A DNA stretch of 64,000 nucleotides from Oreohelix idahoensis (GCA_024509875.1 JAMPIV010011350.1:62001-126000); one strand, 5' to 3'. Numbered from the stretch's first letter, positions 46,362 through 58,541 are shown. Made by a program: numbers and translations. The notes: generated from the sequence alone by a model not told the origin.

Positions 46362-47271
46362 AGATTCTTGCTCATACGTTTGCTTTCACACTTATAATAA
46401 CTGAATCAACTATGATTGTTATGTTTTAAAATAACATGTAACAAATTAAATAATCAATTAGTTTTAACAGGTTAAAATAGAGATGAAATGATGGTGAATT
46501 TTAGATGAAAGCCCAAAAGGTCCAACAGTACAACAGGGTCCTTGACCAACTTGGTAATATAATATACTTGACCCATTGGTTGGTAAGTTAGTTAAATTGA
46601 ATATGTTTATTTTGACGACGACGAAGACGATAAACTTGCAGAGTAGACATACTCTTACATTGACGGTTGCACATATTAGTCAAACAAGTATGGCATGAAT
46701 ATCATATCATTATTCCATTTCCATATCTATTTGATGGACCTCATATCCGATCTTGTGGCTAGAAGATTCCTTTACTACAATATATATCTGAGACGCCGGA
46801 CGATTCACTGGAAAAACTTCAGTGTATTTAAAACCAAACATACTCCAACAGAGGATCAGTTCTCACTAGCGGCGGGCCATCAAGGACGGCGCCGAAGCCC
46901 TAACTAGATCGTGCTGGTTATTTAAAAGGCGAGTATCAATCGGAGATACATATATAAACGACGCTGACACTTCCTCCTGGAAGGTAGCAAAAACCTATAA
47001 CACTGGTATACACACATTTTGGTGCCTTAAATGTTATAGCTGTTCTTGGGTAATTTTGGGTTGCTGATTCCATAAATGTAATCAGATTTTTTTTATCAGT
47101 TCTAGTTTTTGAGATAACTAAGAATGACTATATTAGTAGGGCAATTGTTATGTACAATCCTAGAGTTAGGTGCTATCAGTGGCATTTTGACTTTATTCTG
47201 CATTCATATTACATGTAATTACTGTGCATATATTACCAAAAATGTAATAAAACTTTATCACTAGCACTTGT
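46360..47271. other. Unassigned DNA downstream of the 47272-48966 gene
   Basis: AT-rich, no gene recognised. A GC-richer patch lies at about 46850-46915. The part at 47000-47270 would be the 3' flank or UTR of the minus-strand gene. Confidence 0.35.
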
Positions 47272-48966
47272 TTAGTCAACACGCAAAAAGGATCTTTTCG
47301 AGGACTTCCTGGAATGTGATATGCCCGGACAATCACGCTTAAGGGTCCAACAGTAATCTGCCATCATGTGGGCATCCCAAAGTCCCTGGTATCTCTCTTC
47401 CATTGTTTTTATATCTTGGTGAAATCTTTCACCTTGCTCCTCACTAAAGTCGCCAAGATTCTCCGGAAATAAATGTAAATGGTTATGGAGGTAGTGCAAT
47501 TTTATGCTCATGTTGCATCCAAGTTCAAAAAAATTCGACAGCATGTTTCCAACTAATTCAGAATAATTGTCTGCTTTAAAGTTACCCAGAAAGTTTTGCA
47601 CAACTAAAACAAATGATGACCAGGCTGTGGACTCTGTTTTGTTCATGGAATCAATAAAATTTGGATCGTTTATTAACTTTCTAATTTGAGGTCCATCAAA
47701 AATTCCAGCTTTAAGTTTGTCTATGCTCAATTCTGGAAACTTTCTGCATAAGTAATTAAAACAGGTACCATCTTTGTTCAGTGCCTTAACAAATTGCTTC
47801 ATCAAGCCAAGCTTTATATGTAATGGTGGCAGTAGAACTCTTTTTCGATCAATGAGAAGCTTATTGACAATATTTTTTCTCCAACTTTAAATTCATCCCT
47901 CAACGGCCACTGTTTCTTTGTCCAGTGCATATCTTTTGCCCTGCTATCCCACAAACATATAAAGCATGGATATTTGGTGAATTCCATTTGCTGGCCAAGC
48001 AAGAAGTTCATCATTTTAAGATCTACACAAACCATCCAGTTATGTTCTAAATACTTCAATTTTTCCAGAACTGTGCTTATTGTAGCATACTCCTCCTTCA
48101 TTGTAGTAGAATGAGCAATTGGAATTGAGCCATATTTGTTACAATTGTGTAAGAGAACACCCTTCAAACTTCTTTTAGAGCTGTCAATGAAAAGTCGCCA
48201 CTCATCTGGTGTATAACTTACACCCATTTTGTTAACAAGACCTCCTACATTAGTACAAAACACAAGGTTGTTTTCTTTACAAAAGAATGGAATAAAACCT
48301 TGCTCTCTGCTGCGATAAAATGTAACCTTTGTTTCAGCAGTCAGTAATTTTTTTTTTCTTTCAATCTTGAAGCCAAAAGTTCTGAAGATTCCTTGGAGAG
48401 ATATAGATCTCGGATTAGATCATTTAGTTCAAGCTGGTCGAAGCGTTGAGCATCTGAAAAAATCATCTTCGAAATCACTATCACTGTCACTTGTCGTTCC
48501 ACATGCCACTGCTGTCTCATCTTCTAGCAGGGAATCCGAAATCTGACTGAAAGTTGGAATTGGTATGTCATCTCCGTGTGGAACAGGTCGCCTAGCAGAA
48601 TCTAAATCTGGATATTTCCACTTTTTGTGATTTTTTTCCATTAATTCCCTTAATATTCACAACACAGAAATAACAGTCATCATAGTGGTTCTTGGGCTCT
48701 CTCCAAACCATTGGAATTCCAAATTTTAAACATTTTCTTTTCCCACAAGTCCACTGTCGCAGGTGTTCAACACATGTTTTGCAAACAATATGAGGAGCCC
48801 AAGACTTGTCCTGGTCACCTAGTTTTACTTTAAAGTAAGCAAAGTATGCCTTTTTCACAAAAACAGTAATATGCTTCCTATGTTCTTCTTTGAAAGTGTA
48901 CTCTCCACAAATATAACAAAATAAATGCGGTGAAAGAAAACATGCTCTTCTTGAAGATGATGCCAT
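47272..48966 (-). CDS. Conserved single-exon protein of unknown function, frame broken by homopolymer indels
   Basis: Four overlapping frames together give one intronless reading of about 565 residues from ATG at 48966 to a stop at 47272. The N-terminus has paired CxxC motifs (CYICGEYT and CKTC, later CYFC), suggesting a zinc-binding domain. The middle carries YTPDEWRLFIDSSKRSLKG and YPCFICLWDSRAKDMHW. The C-terminus has EEQGERFHQDIKTMEERYQG followed by MMADYCW. I recognise this combination as a dispersed invertebrate family without known role; it may be derived from a mobile element. All four frame shifts fall in A/T runs (48631-48637, 48457-48462, 48348-48357, 47873-47878), with no other stops. 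That pattern suggests sequencing error or very recent decay. Confidence 0.6.
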
Positions 48967-49162
48967 TCTCTGTTAGAAGTGTAATAAAATAAGTAGCATA
49001 CTAACATGCATGCAGTGGCTTAAAATCTAAAAAAGGCCATTCTGGGAAGATTCTTGGAAAACTGAAACTGAGAGTAAAAAAGCAGTTTTCTTTTGTAAAG
49101 GACTAGACAGCAATAGTTTTTTTTTACATAGCCTCATATAGAAAATATTGTAATAATACAGG

Positions 49163-49231
49163 GTGACCCAAAAAAAACGGGCCCGCACGCGCACAAAAAG
49201 TGCGCGCGCGTGCCCGTTTTTTTTGGGTCAC
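49163..49231. repeat. Long hairpin abutting element C
   Basis: Two 32-nt arms (49163-49194 and 49200-49231) around an AAAAA loop, about 29 of 32 paired. The outer part is GTGACCCAAAAAAAACGGGC, the inner part is GC-rich. With CAGG before the left arm and CTG after the right, it resembles the termini of a Tc1/mariner-type or other small MITE. It ends directly at the TG of element C's left LTR. Confidence 0.8.
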
Positions 49232-51651
49232 TGTGGTGAAGTGGGAGGTTATAAATATTTATAGGGGACTTAGTGTACTGACTGAGATCAGCTGTGAAGG
49301 TATCTATATCTAATAAGAGTAGTGTATTATAGATAACCTTACTTGCTGCCACATATCTATATATCTCAGTCAGAATTATTCTGGAATAGTGTGATGACTA
49401 CGTTATGTGTCTAGGGTATGTGTATGATGAAGTGTAAGTCACAACAACAGACAGATAAACAATTTTATTTAATCCACTACTCTTGACAACACTGTGACAC
49501 TCACATACATATAACACTCTATGAGAATATCTTAAGGAGTCACTGATAACTTTTCAAATAACAATATGTATTCATTTTTGTCATAAAGGTATATGTGTCC
49601 TGATTCAAATACAAAGGAACCAGGAATCACAATCAATTTTAATTACAAGTATATGTACAGACTTTATCAATATGAATATTGTAGTGACATATATTATTAA
49701 AAATATCCTATGTGTGTCAGTTGTGTAGTTGTAATATGAGGTAATACTGGTTTTGTTTTGTTCAAGCTCTGTTGGTATTTGTCATCATGACTTCAATAGT
49801 TTGTCTTAGGGACTAGTATTGGAGATGTTCTCAGTTCCTGATATTAAGACAATTAAATTCCCCTCTGAATGTTATTTTTACAAAGTTATTTCAAGATAAG
49901 GGGACATAATGTTGAGCTCAGCTGGCCAAATCAGCTTATCTTGCGTGATGGCGGCAGGAAGGGACTCCTCTGCTAGAATTCTCCCCTGGGCTCTGGAGAC
50001 ACCTCACTGATAGCTAAAAAGACCAAGGAGTATGCTGTCCGACTCTGGATTCAGCAAAGCTCTGACCAGGTGCTGCTCAGTACCATCAAGACCACGGTCC
50101 CTGAAATCAAGAAGGATGTACCTTCTACTTCATAACTAACTTATACTCTCTTGTTACACTGATCACAACACATCACAAACATTGAGTTCAGAGCGTTAGG
50201 CCCACTGTCAGCTTCATCTGAAATACTTTATACCAGCATTACCCTCCTTAATGGTCACTACGCCTCTGCACTTCCAGCATTATTTCTGTCTAATCAATAA
50301 TCTAGGTGTCAGTGTACTGTTTGGCCATTCCATGCAGTTTTACTTTCCTCCGACACCTTCTGTTCAGGCTGGAGCATTATAGGTTTTACCTCACGTTTGC
50401 CACTGAACTACACATATATATACAGGCATAAATTAACAATTCACATTCAATTTTCATTAAAAGATACTGAATGTTTCAAGCTTACCACAATTTCATGGAA
50501 ATAAACACAGATACGTTGATTAGCAATGAATTCTGGCACAATTACTGGCACAAATTCCCATCTGCTTATGTTCCAGGCTTTTATTTAGCAAAAATATGAG
50601 CTGGCTTCAACGCACTGATGCTTTATCAAGCTTATTTAAACAAGTGGTTTCGAACTAACGCTCCTAAGTGATTATATCAGCGAGTCTAGCCAATGAGGCC
50701 CCGTTTCGACAAGTGTTTGAAAAAATGTTACCTTCCCCCGTCTCCCCTAACAACCAAGATAGTATTTATAGCCCGACCAATCGTGGTTAGTCTTTCATTT
50801 GTTGCGCTCCAATCAATTTGGAGTTTACATGGTAGGCTAATTCTGTAACGTAAGATTTTTTTCAAACACGTTATAAAAAAATTTTATGAGCAGAAATGAT
50901 TCCATGCTGTCAGGCATCCCCACTATTTTATTTTGGTTATAATTTATTAATTCCTGGACTATTTGCGTAACGTTTTACATATTCTTTGTCAGCAAGCCCT
51001 AAGGAACCCAAATATCCAAATTTAAAAGAGCTACGTGGCTGCGTTCAAAATATGCAATTTCTTCTACCTCCTGTATCGAAGATGTGCTGTCTGGGTACTG
51101 TTATGTTTTCAAACGTAAACCCATCTATTGTTATCTTTCCTAATAAGCGTTTTTTTTTATGATTTTAAAACCTAACTCTGGGAAGGGTAGTGAATTTATC
51201 ACTGTCCGTCTGAAAAAAAAGTTAGTGCATGTAGTCTTACACGCGTGATGGCAGCATTTGTGTATCGCGCGACGCGTGTTGCATGCGTTCCTGATTTTCA
51301 GCCCTCCCTCTCTCTTTATCCTTTAGTCCATCTGTTCGTTCGTTCCGCCGTGTATAAAATGGAATGAATGAAATATTTAAATTAGGTCATTGATCCGCTG
51401 GGTATCTCAATGTTTTTCCAAGAAATACAGCACACGTTTCATTGAAGAACGCGGGTAATAATATAGTAGGCTTTTATATCAACGTGAAAGCGTTACAATT
51501 TGCAGACGTAGCAGAAAACAAGGGGGATTTCGAGTACATTCTGTGTGACAGCACTGTTATTTTTCCATTGCTCTTCTCTTTATTAATTTTATTTGTTAGG
51601 CTTCATATTTACCTAATAATTTATATATGTGGATTAGAATATTCCACGACA
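49232..51651 (-). repeat. 3' LTR of element C (left copy, 2420 bp)
   Basis: Complete, TGTGGTGAAG to CCACGACA. The plus-strand ORF seen in the other two LTRs (1236-1502, 56569-56835) is stopped here by a TAG at about 49973. Confidence 0.92.
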
Positions 51652-51718
51652 CCTCCCCTCTTAAAACAGACATTATATGTCAGTCCTTTATTCTATATAC
51701 ACATAGAGAAATTTATTA

Positions 51719-53618
51719 TTATTTCTGGGGTTTACGGTGATTCTCATCACACGGATGGCGGCTTAAAAAATCAGCTCCCAAATTGGTTTTTCCAGATATA
51801 TACTCGATGCTAAAATTATAGGGAGCCAGAAGTAAAGACCATCGGAGTAACCTAGAGTTCTCATGCTTAGCCTGTGCTAGAAACGATAAAGGTTTGTGAT
51901 CTGTTTGCAACTTAAATGCCTTCCCATATAGATAAATATTGAATTTCTTTATTGCCCATATTACTGCAAGACATTCCTTTTCGCTAGTTGAGTAGTTGAT
52001 TTCAGCTTTATTCAACTTTCTGCTAGCATATGCCACTGGGCTTAATTCCCCATCCAATGCATCTGATTTCTGTAGTAGAGTTGCACCTAACCCAATATTA
52101 CTTGCATCCGTCCTTACTATGAATTCTTGACTTAAGTCAGGTAATTTCAAAATGGGTTTACTTGTGAGCTTTTCCTTCAATTCTTGGTAAGTCATTTCAC
52201 ATTGTGGTGTCCATGTAATGCGATCTGGATGTCCTTTACGTGTCAATTCAGTTAACGGTGCACATATGGAATTAAAGTTTTTGATATACTTCTGGTAGAA
52301 ACCACATAATGAGACAAAGGATCTCACGTCCTTCTTGGTTTGTGGTCTCGGGGCTTTCTGTAGTTTCTCTAAATTCTTTGGGTCAGGGGTCATGTTTCCC
52401 TGATAAACTGTGTGTCCCAAAAATTCCAATTCTTTACATCCAACGCAACATTTAGTTGGTCGGGCTGTTAAATTTGCCTCCCTAAGTCGATTAAACAGCA
52501 TGTTCAGAGAGTCAATGTGTTCCTCAAATGTTTCTGTTGCTATAAGGATATCATCCATAAAATTTGTTATACAGGGATTATTCAGAGGATCCAATAATTT
52601 TCTCATCATTCTAGAGAAGACACTAGGCGCATTCTTCAATCCAAATGGCAATCTATTAAACTCATAGTGTCCTTCTGAGGTACTAAAAGCTAGGTATGGT
52701 CTAACCTCAGGCTTTACTGGAATCTGATAGTATCCTTTACTCAGATCCACTTTTGAGAAATATTTAGCTTTATTTAGTCTGGCAAACAGCTGATTTGTAT
52801 CCGGCAATGGATCCACCTGTCCTTCTGTAATAGCATTCAGTCTCCTGTAATCTATACAGAGTCTATGTTCTCCAGAGGGCTTCCTTAAGAGTACAACACC
52901 GGAACTATACGAAGACTCACTGTGCGAAATAATTCCTTCCTTCAATAAGATAGTCTATCTCTTCCTTCAAAGCTTTCTCCTTAGCAAACGGAATCGAATA
53001 TGGTTTCATACAGACAGGTGTGGAGTCTATTAGTTTCATATCATATTCCAATAGGTTTGTATGCCCTGGTCGGTCTGTTAACACCTCTGCATGATTATTT
53101 AGAACCTGTTGCACTCTCTCTTTCTGAGTTTTCGTTAAATGTGTACTGATTTTCACCTGTGCTGCTGTCTCACAGGGGTGTAATGGATATTCAAATGATG
53201 AAAGTGGTTCCTTTTTCATCTCCATGGCGATGGACAAGGTCAACAAGTGTGTCTCTTCCTGATGTTCTCTTTCCAAATATTTCTTCAGGAGATTCACATG
53301 ATAGATTTTTTCTTTCCCCTTCTTATCTATCTTATAATTTGTTCTAGACACCTTCTCTAGAACTGTATATGGACCCTGCCATCCAATTTGTAACTTATTC
53401 TGACTCCCGGGCAAAAGAAGCAGTACCTTCTCTCCCACAGCCAAATCTCTGTCTTTCGCCTTCCTGTTATAATAGGCAGCATGTTTCTTCCTGGCTTGTT
53501 TCAAATTTTCATTGGCAAGTTTCCAGCCAGTTTTTAACCGAGTGGTCAGCTCATTCACATATTGGTATGAAGATGTAATGTTTTCCTCTGCCTTTTCATC
53601 AGTCCACGTTCTTAACAT
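51719..53618 (-). pseudogene. Reverse transcriptase and RNase H of element C
   Basis: Begins in the integrase C-terminal region (LRTWTDEKAEENI, QIGWQGPYTVLEKV), then RT: LLRKPSGEHRLCIDYRRLN, VDLSKGYYQIPV, LPFGLKNAPSVF and catalytic FMDD. RNase H follows with IVRTDASNIGLGATLLQ, YSTSEKECLAVIWA, LQTDHKPL and GADFLSRHPCDE. One frameshift near 52935 (extra base in the stretch reading AAGATAGTC, where D has no such base) separates the two frames 53618-52917 and 52945-51719. Otherwise open. Very similar to element D. Confidence 0.88.
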
Positions 53619-53620
53619 AG

Positions 53621-55729
53621 CTACATATGGACCTTTAATTGTGTGGACCTATTTGTCCATGCACCGGTATGGTCTCTTCCACTCGAAGCTTTATAGTGAT
53701 GATTTTTCCTCCCAGAGTTATCATTCACAAAACGACCGCTACCAATTTTTCTTTTGGGGCTGTCTCCCCACTTAAAATTCTTGATGAGAGATTTCCTCCC
53801 TACATCCTCTTCCTCCAGTTTGTTTAAGTCCGATTGAGGGATTTTCGGCTTATCCTGGGGTAAGACATCTTTTTGCACTCTCCGCATAGTGGCCATTGTA
53901 AAACAGTTAAGTGAAGCTTGTCCGTGAAAAGGGGCTTCCCATTCCATTTGGTCCACTTTATCAAATCTATATCTCTTTTTATTATCAGGCCTAATTTTGC
54001 CCCGTGGCGTGTCCAGGTCCTGATCCATGTTCCCACTTGTGGGTGTTCCCTCATGTGCTATGCTACACCTTTCTACAAAATTCTCAATGTCCCATCTTGC
54101 TTTGGGCCAATAATAATTGTGAGCCACCTTTTGAATGATGGTACCTATCTTCTCATGGTCCCCATCTGGTTTCACATGTAGGCTCCTTATTAAGTCTGCC
54201 CTATATCTTTTAGGAAGAACCAGCTGTCCCTGACCTTTGGATCTAGCTCCAGTCTTCCTATACATCAACTTGTTTTTCATGTAAAAATCTCCCTTGCCTG
54301 GAGTTGTATGACAAGTTGACAATTTTCTGAAACAAGGCTTGAGTGTTTTATCCCCAGCCTGTGCCTTCCTCATCTCTTCTGGAGTGGTATCTAACATAAT
54401 ATCCTCCTCCTGTCTTGAGGTCGACCTGACCTGAAGGGTTGCCATATACACAGGTTTCCTTCTGCAACGGTCAGTGTCATGATTGTCCATCTGACAATTC
54501 TTACACCACCTTTTTCCTTGGTTGAAAGATTTTCTTTCATCATATTTCCTTTCATCGAATTGTGGGAATTTATTTTTATTTTCATACCGTGGCCTATCAA
54601 ATTGGTGCTTACCTTTATTTTGATCCTTAGGATCAAATTTATTAAAGTTCTGTGGTGCCCTAAAGTTATCCACTTGTTTCTTTTTATTACCTGTTACCTC
54701 TGCTTGAGCTGCTTGATACCTTTCAGCAACATTTAGCAACTCACCCAGCCTCTCTGCACCTTGTTCCATGAGAAACTTTCTCAGGTCTGGAGCCATGGAC
54801 TCTCTTAATTGCTCTATAAGGACCATTTCCTTAAGATCTTGGGTTTTCCCCAGAGAAGTCCATTTCTCCAAGTATGTCTCTATTCGTGCAGAGAACTGGT
54901 GATAGGTTTCACCTGACAGTAGTTTAGCATTCCTAAATTTTTTCCTATAAAATTCAGCATTCTTTTCATATCTTAACAAAAGAGCCTGCTTTAGCATATC
55001 ATAATTTTCCTGATCACCTCTGCTCATTTTTGCAAAAACTTCATAAGCTGCCCCACGAAGTCCCTGAGATAACTTTAAGCTCCACCTTTCTCTCTCTAAC
55101 CCATACGTGGTAGCTAATAGTTCATATCTATTTAGGTAGCTCTCTATATCATCGTCTTTCTCAACAAAATGATCTAAATGAAAATTCATAGCTGAGGTTG
55201 AGGCTCCCTGAGTAACCGTAGCATCAGAGGCAAAGGGACTGGCACCATTTTCAGGAGCATGGCCTTGAAACTCAAACTCCCTTAGTCGTAACTCATGTTC
55301 CCTTTGTAATCTTTTATCTTCTGCTTCCCTTTCTGCAGCTAATTTCTTCTCTTCCCTTTCTGCAGCTAATTTCTTCTCTTCCCTTTCTGCAGCTAATTTC
55401 TTCTCTTCCCTTTCTTCTTCCCTTTCTGCAGCTAATTTCTTCTCTTCCCTTTCTGCAGCCAATCTTCTGTCTTCTCTTTCTGCCTCCAATTTCTTAGCCT
55501 CCGCCTCAATCTGCAACCTCTTAGTCTCAGCCTCAGCCTCAAACTGTAACTTCTTAATTTCCCTTTCAGCCTCTAACCTTCTTTCGGCTTCTTTTTCTAA
55601 TCTTCTTTCTTCGCGTTCAATAAATTTGTCACATTCCGTCGTGACATAGGCAACCATAACTTGCCCATCTAATCCTAACTCTTTTGCAGTCTGTACAGCA
55701 GCAGATCGAAACTTGGCCAGGTCCGCCAT
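53621..55729 (-). CDS. Gag with rearranged Pol start of element C (protease missing)
   Basis: A 702-residue frame from ATG 55729. Residues 1-165 are coiled coil with LAAEREEKK repeats. The capsid-like region includes LERERWSLKLSQGLRGAAYE. The zinc knuckle is CKNCQMDNHDTDRC. RRKP is then fused in frame to VYMATLQVRS, the residues that follow the protease in element D, so about 130 codons of protease are gone. An integrase zinc-finger-like part follows (HNYYWPKARWDIENFVERC), whose second CxxC is broken. From about 54070 to 53640 the sequence reads an unrelated open frame (MEWEAPFHGQASL, KKRYRFDKVDQ). It ends at a stop where D-like sequence resumes in another frame. Confidence 0.85.
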   Translation of the reverse strand: MADLAKFRSAAVQTAKELGLDGQVMVAYVTTECDKFIEREERRLEKEAERRLEAEREIKKLQFEAEAETKRLQIEAEAKKLEAEREDRRLAAEREEKKLAAEREEEREEKKLAAEREEKKLAAEREEKKLAAEREAEDKRLQREHELRLREFEFQGHAPENGASPFASDATVTQGASTSAMNFHLDHFVEKDDDIESYLNRYELLATTYGLERERWSLKLSQGLRGAAYEVFAKMSRGDQENYDMLKQALLLRYEKNAEFYRKKFRNAKLLSGETYHQFSARIETYLEKWTSLGKTQDLKEMVLIEQLRESMAPDLRKFLMEQGAERLGELLNVAERYQAAQAEVTGNKKKQVDNFRAPQNFNKFDPKDQNKGKHQFDRPRYENKNKFPQFDERKYDERKSFNQGKRWCKNCQMDNHDTDRCRRKPVYMATLQVRSTSRQEEDIMLDTTPEEMRKAQAGDKTLKPCFRKLSTCHTTPGKGDFYMKNKLMYRKTGARSKGQGQLVLPKRYRADLIRSLHVKPDGDHEKIGTIIQKVAHNYYWPKARWDIENFVERCSIAHEGTPTSGNMDQDLDTPRGKIRPDNKKRYRFDKVDQMEWEAPFHGQASLNCFTMATMRRVQKDVLPQDKPKIPQSDLNKLEEEDVGRKSLIKNFKWGDSPKRKIGSGRFVNDNSGRKNHHYKASSGRDHTGAWTNRSTQLKVHM

Positions 55730-55900
55730 TGTCTATCAGGTAAATTTCTACAATGTCTAACCAACAATTTAATCTCTAAATATATCTAATGGACAACACA
55801 GGCACCGTGAGCTCAACCTTATTTAATTCCACCCAAGGATACCTTTTAATTCTTATATTCCCTGAAGTGAATTACCCCCAATATTTTTAATAGGGAAAGA

Positions 55901-55926
55901 TTCAAAATCCCAAGAGCGAGACCCCA
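55901..55926 (-). promoter_or_regulatory. Primer-binding site of element C (tRNA-Pro-like)
   Basis: Identical to 568-593 in element A: TGGGGTCTCGCTCTTGGG on the minus strand, five bases inside the right LTR. Confidence 0.5.
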
Positions 55927-55931
55927 ATATA

Positions 55932-58286
55932 TGTGGTGAAGTGGGATGTTATAAATATTTATAGGGGACTTAGTGTACTGACTGAGATCAGCTGTGAAGG
56001 TATCTATATCTATTAAGAGTAGTGTATTATAGATAACCTTACTTGCTACCACATATCTATATATCTCAGTCAGAATTATTCTGGAATAGTGTGATGACTA
56101 CGTTATGTGTCTAGGGTATGTGTATGATGAAGTGTAAGTCACAACAACAGACAGATAAACAATTTAATTTAATCCACTACTCTTGACAACACTGTGACAC
56201 TCACATACATATAACACTCTATGAGAATATCTTAAGGAGTCACTGATAACTTTTCAAATAACAATATGTATTCATTTTTGTCATAAAGGTATATGTGTCC
56301 TGATTCAAATACAAAGGAACCAGGAATCACAATCAATTTTAATTACAAGTATATGTACAGACTTTATCAATATGAATATTGTAGTGACATATATTATTAA
56401 AAATATCCTATGTGTGTCAGTTGTGTAGTTGTAATATGAGGTAATACTGGTTTTGTTTTGTTCAAGCTCTGTTGGTATTTGTCATCATGACTTCAATAGT
56501 TTGTCTTAGGGACTAGTATTGGAGATGTTCTCAGTTCCTGATATTAAGACAATTAAATTCCCCTCTGAATGTTATTTTTACAAAGTTATTTCAAGATAAG
56601 GGGACATAATGTTGAGCTCAGCTGGCCAAATCAGCTTATCTTGCGTGATGGCGGCAGGAAGGGACTCCTCTGCTCGAATTCTCCCCTGGGCTCTGGAGAC
56701 ACCTCACTGATAGCTAAAAAGACCAAGGAGTATGCTGTCCGACTCTGGATTCAGCAAAGCTCTGACCAGGTGCTGCTCAGTACCATCAAGACCACGGTCC
56801 CTGAAATCAAGAAGGATGTACCTTCTACTTCATAACTAACTTATACTCTCTTTTACACTGATCACAATACATCACAAACATTGAGTTCAGAGCGTTAGGC
56901 CAACTGTCAGCTTCATCTGAAATACTTTATACCAGATTTACCTCCTTAATGGTTACTACGCCTCTGCACTTCCAGCATTATTTCTGTCTAATCAATAATC
57001 TAGGTGTCAGTGTACTGTTTGGCCATTCCATGCAGTTTTACTTCCCTCCGACACCCTCTGTTCAGGCTGGAGCATTATAGGCTTTATCTCCTGTTTGCCA
57101 CTGAACTACACATATATATACAGGCATAAATTAACAATTCACATTCAATTTTCATTAAAAGATACTGAATGTTTCAAGCTTACCACAATTTCATGGAAAT
57201 AAACACAGATACGTTGATTAGCAATGAATTCTGGCACAATTACTGGCACAAATTCCCATCTGCTTATGTTCCAGGCTTTTATTTAGCAAAAATATGAGCT
57301 GGCTTCAACGCACTGATGCTTTATCAAGCTTATTTAAACAAGTGGTTTCGAACTAACGCTCCTAAGTGATTATATCAGCGAGTCTAGCCAATGAGGCCCC
57401 GTTTCGACAAGTGTTTGAAAAAAATGTTACCTTCCCCCGTCTCCCCTAACAACCAAGATAGTATTTATAGCCCGACCAATCGTGGTTAGTCTTTCATTTG
57501 TTGCGCTCCAATCAATTTGGAGTTTACATGGTAGGCTAATTCTGTAACGTAAGATTTTTTTCAAACACGTTATAAAAAAATTTTATGAGCAGAAATGATT
57601 CCATGCTGTCAGGCATCCCCACTATTTTATTTTGGTTATAATTTATTAATTCCTGGACTATTTGCGTAACGTTTTACATATTCTTTGTCAGCAAGCCCTA
57701 AGGAACCCAAATATCCAAATTTAAAAGAGCTACGTGGCTGCGTTCAAAATATGCAATTTCTTCTACCTCCTGTTTCGAAGATGTGCTGTCTGGGTACTGT
57801 AATGTTTTCAAACGTAAACCCATCTATTGTTATCTTTCCTAATAAGCGTTTTTTTATGATTTTAAAACCTAACTCTGGGAAGGGTAGTGAATTTATCACT
57901 GTCCGTCTGAAAAAAAGTTAGTGCATGTAGGCTTACACGCGTGATGGCAGCATTTGTGTATCGCGCGACGCGTGTTGCATGCGTTCCTGATTTTCAGCCC
58001 TCCCTCTCTCTTTATCCTTTAGTCCATCTGTTCGTTCGTTCCGCCGTGTATAAAATGGAATGAATGAAATATTTAAATTAGGTCATTGATCCGCTGGGTA
58101 TCTCAATGTTTTTCCAAGAAATACAGCACACGTTTCATTGAAGAACGCGGGTAATAATATAGTAGGCTTTTATATCAACGTGAAAGCGTTACAATTTGCA
58201 GACGTAGCAGAAAACAAGGGGGATTTCGAGTACATTCTGTGTGACAGCACTGTTATTTTTCCATTGCTCTTCTCTTTATTAATTTT
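55932..58286 (-). repeat. 5' LTR of element C (right copy, truncated)
   Basis: Follows the left LTR to TTATTAATTTT, where it departs into unrelated sequence; the last 66 bp or so are missing. It contains the plus-strand 88-codon ORF (56569-56835) also found in element A. Confidence 0.9.
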
Positions 58287-58541
58287 GAGCAGGCCTCATT
58301 TATGTACAATCAAGAGTAAAATGTTTGGCACCAAAAAAAATTTTTTTTTTGTAGGGCTGTGTAATCAATTAACTATTCCCATAATATGGGACACTTAGAT
58401 CAGACCAACGTCTGTCTTCTTAAGCCGGCATTTTGTCTCTCTCTGACGCGTAAGCGTACTCTGGCAATAATCAAATACATCGCACCAATTTGTGCTCTTT
58501 AGTGCAGAATTAATTTAAACTATTTTTACTTACACAGATGC
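58287..58541. other. Unassigned DNA between element C and the solo LTR
   Basis: No gene; an A/T run at about 58334-58352. It replaces the expected end of the LTR of element C. Confidence 0.4.

Larger units (their letters stand above)
49232..58286 (-). mobile_element. LTR retrotransposon C, same family as A
   Basis: Left LTR 49232-51651 and right LTR 55932 to about 58286, which is truncated by about 66 bp. The internal region is read on the minus strand: Gag, a patched Pol, RT and RNase H. The polypurine tract (AAGAGGGGAGGTG, minus strand) lies beside the left LTR and the primer-binding site at 55901-55926. The protease is deleted and the integrase core is replaced, so C is non-autonomous. 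The truncated end prevents TSD detection. Confidence 0.9.

Noticed and set aside
46169..46375. Minus-strand ORF of 68 codons
   Set aside because: Mostly the (AT)n microsatellite read as Tyr-Ile repeats.
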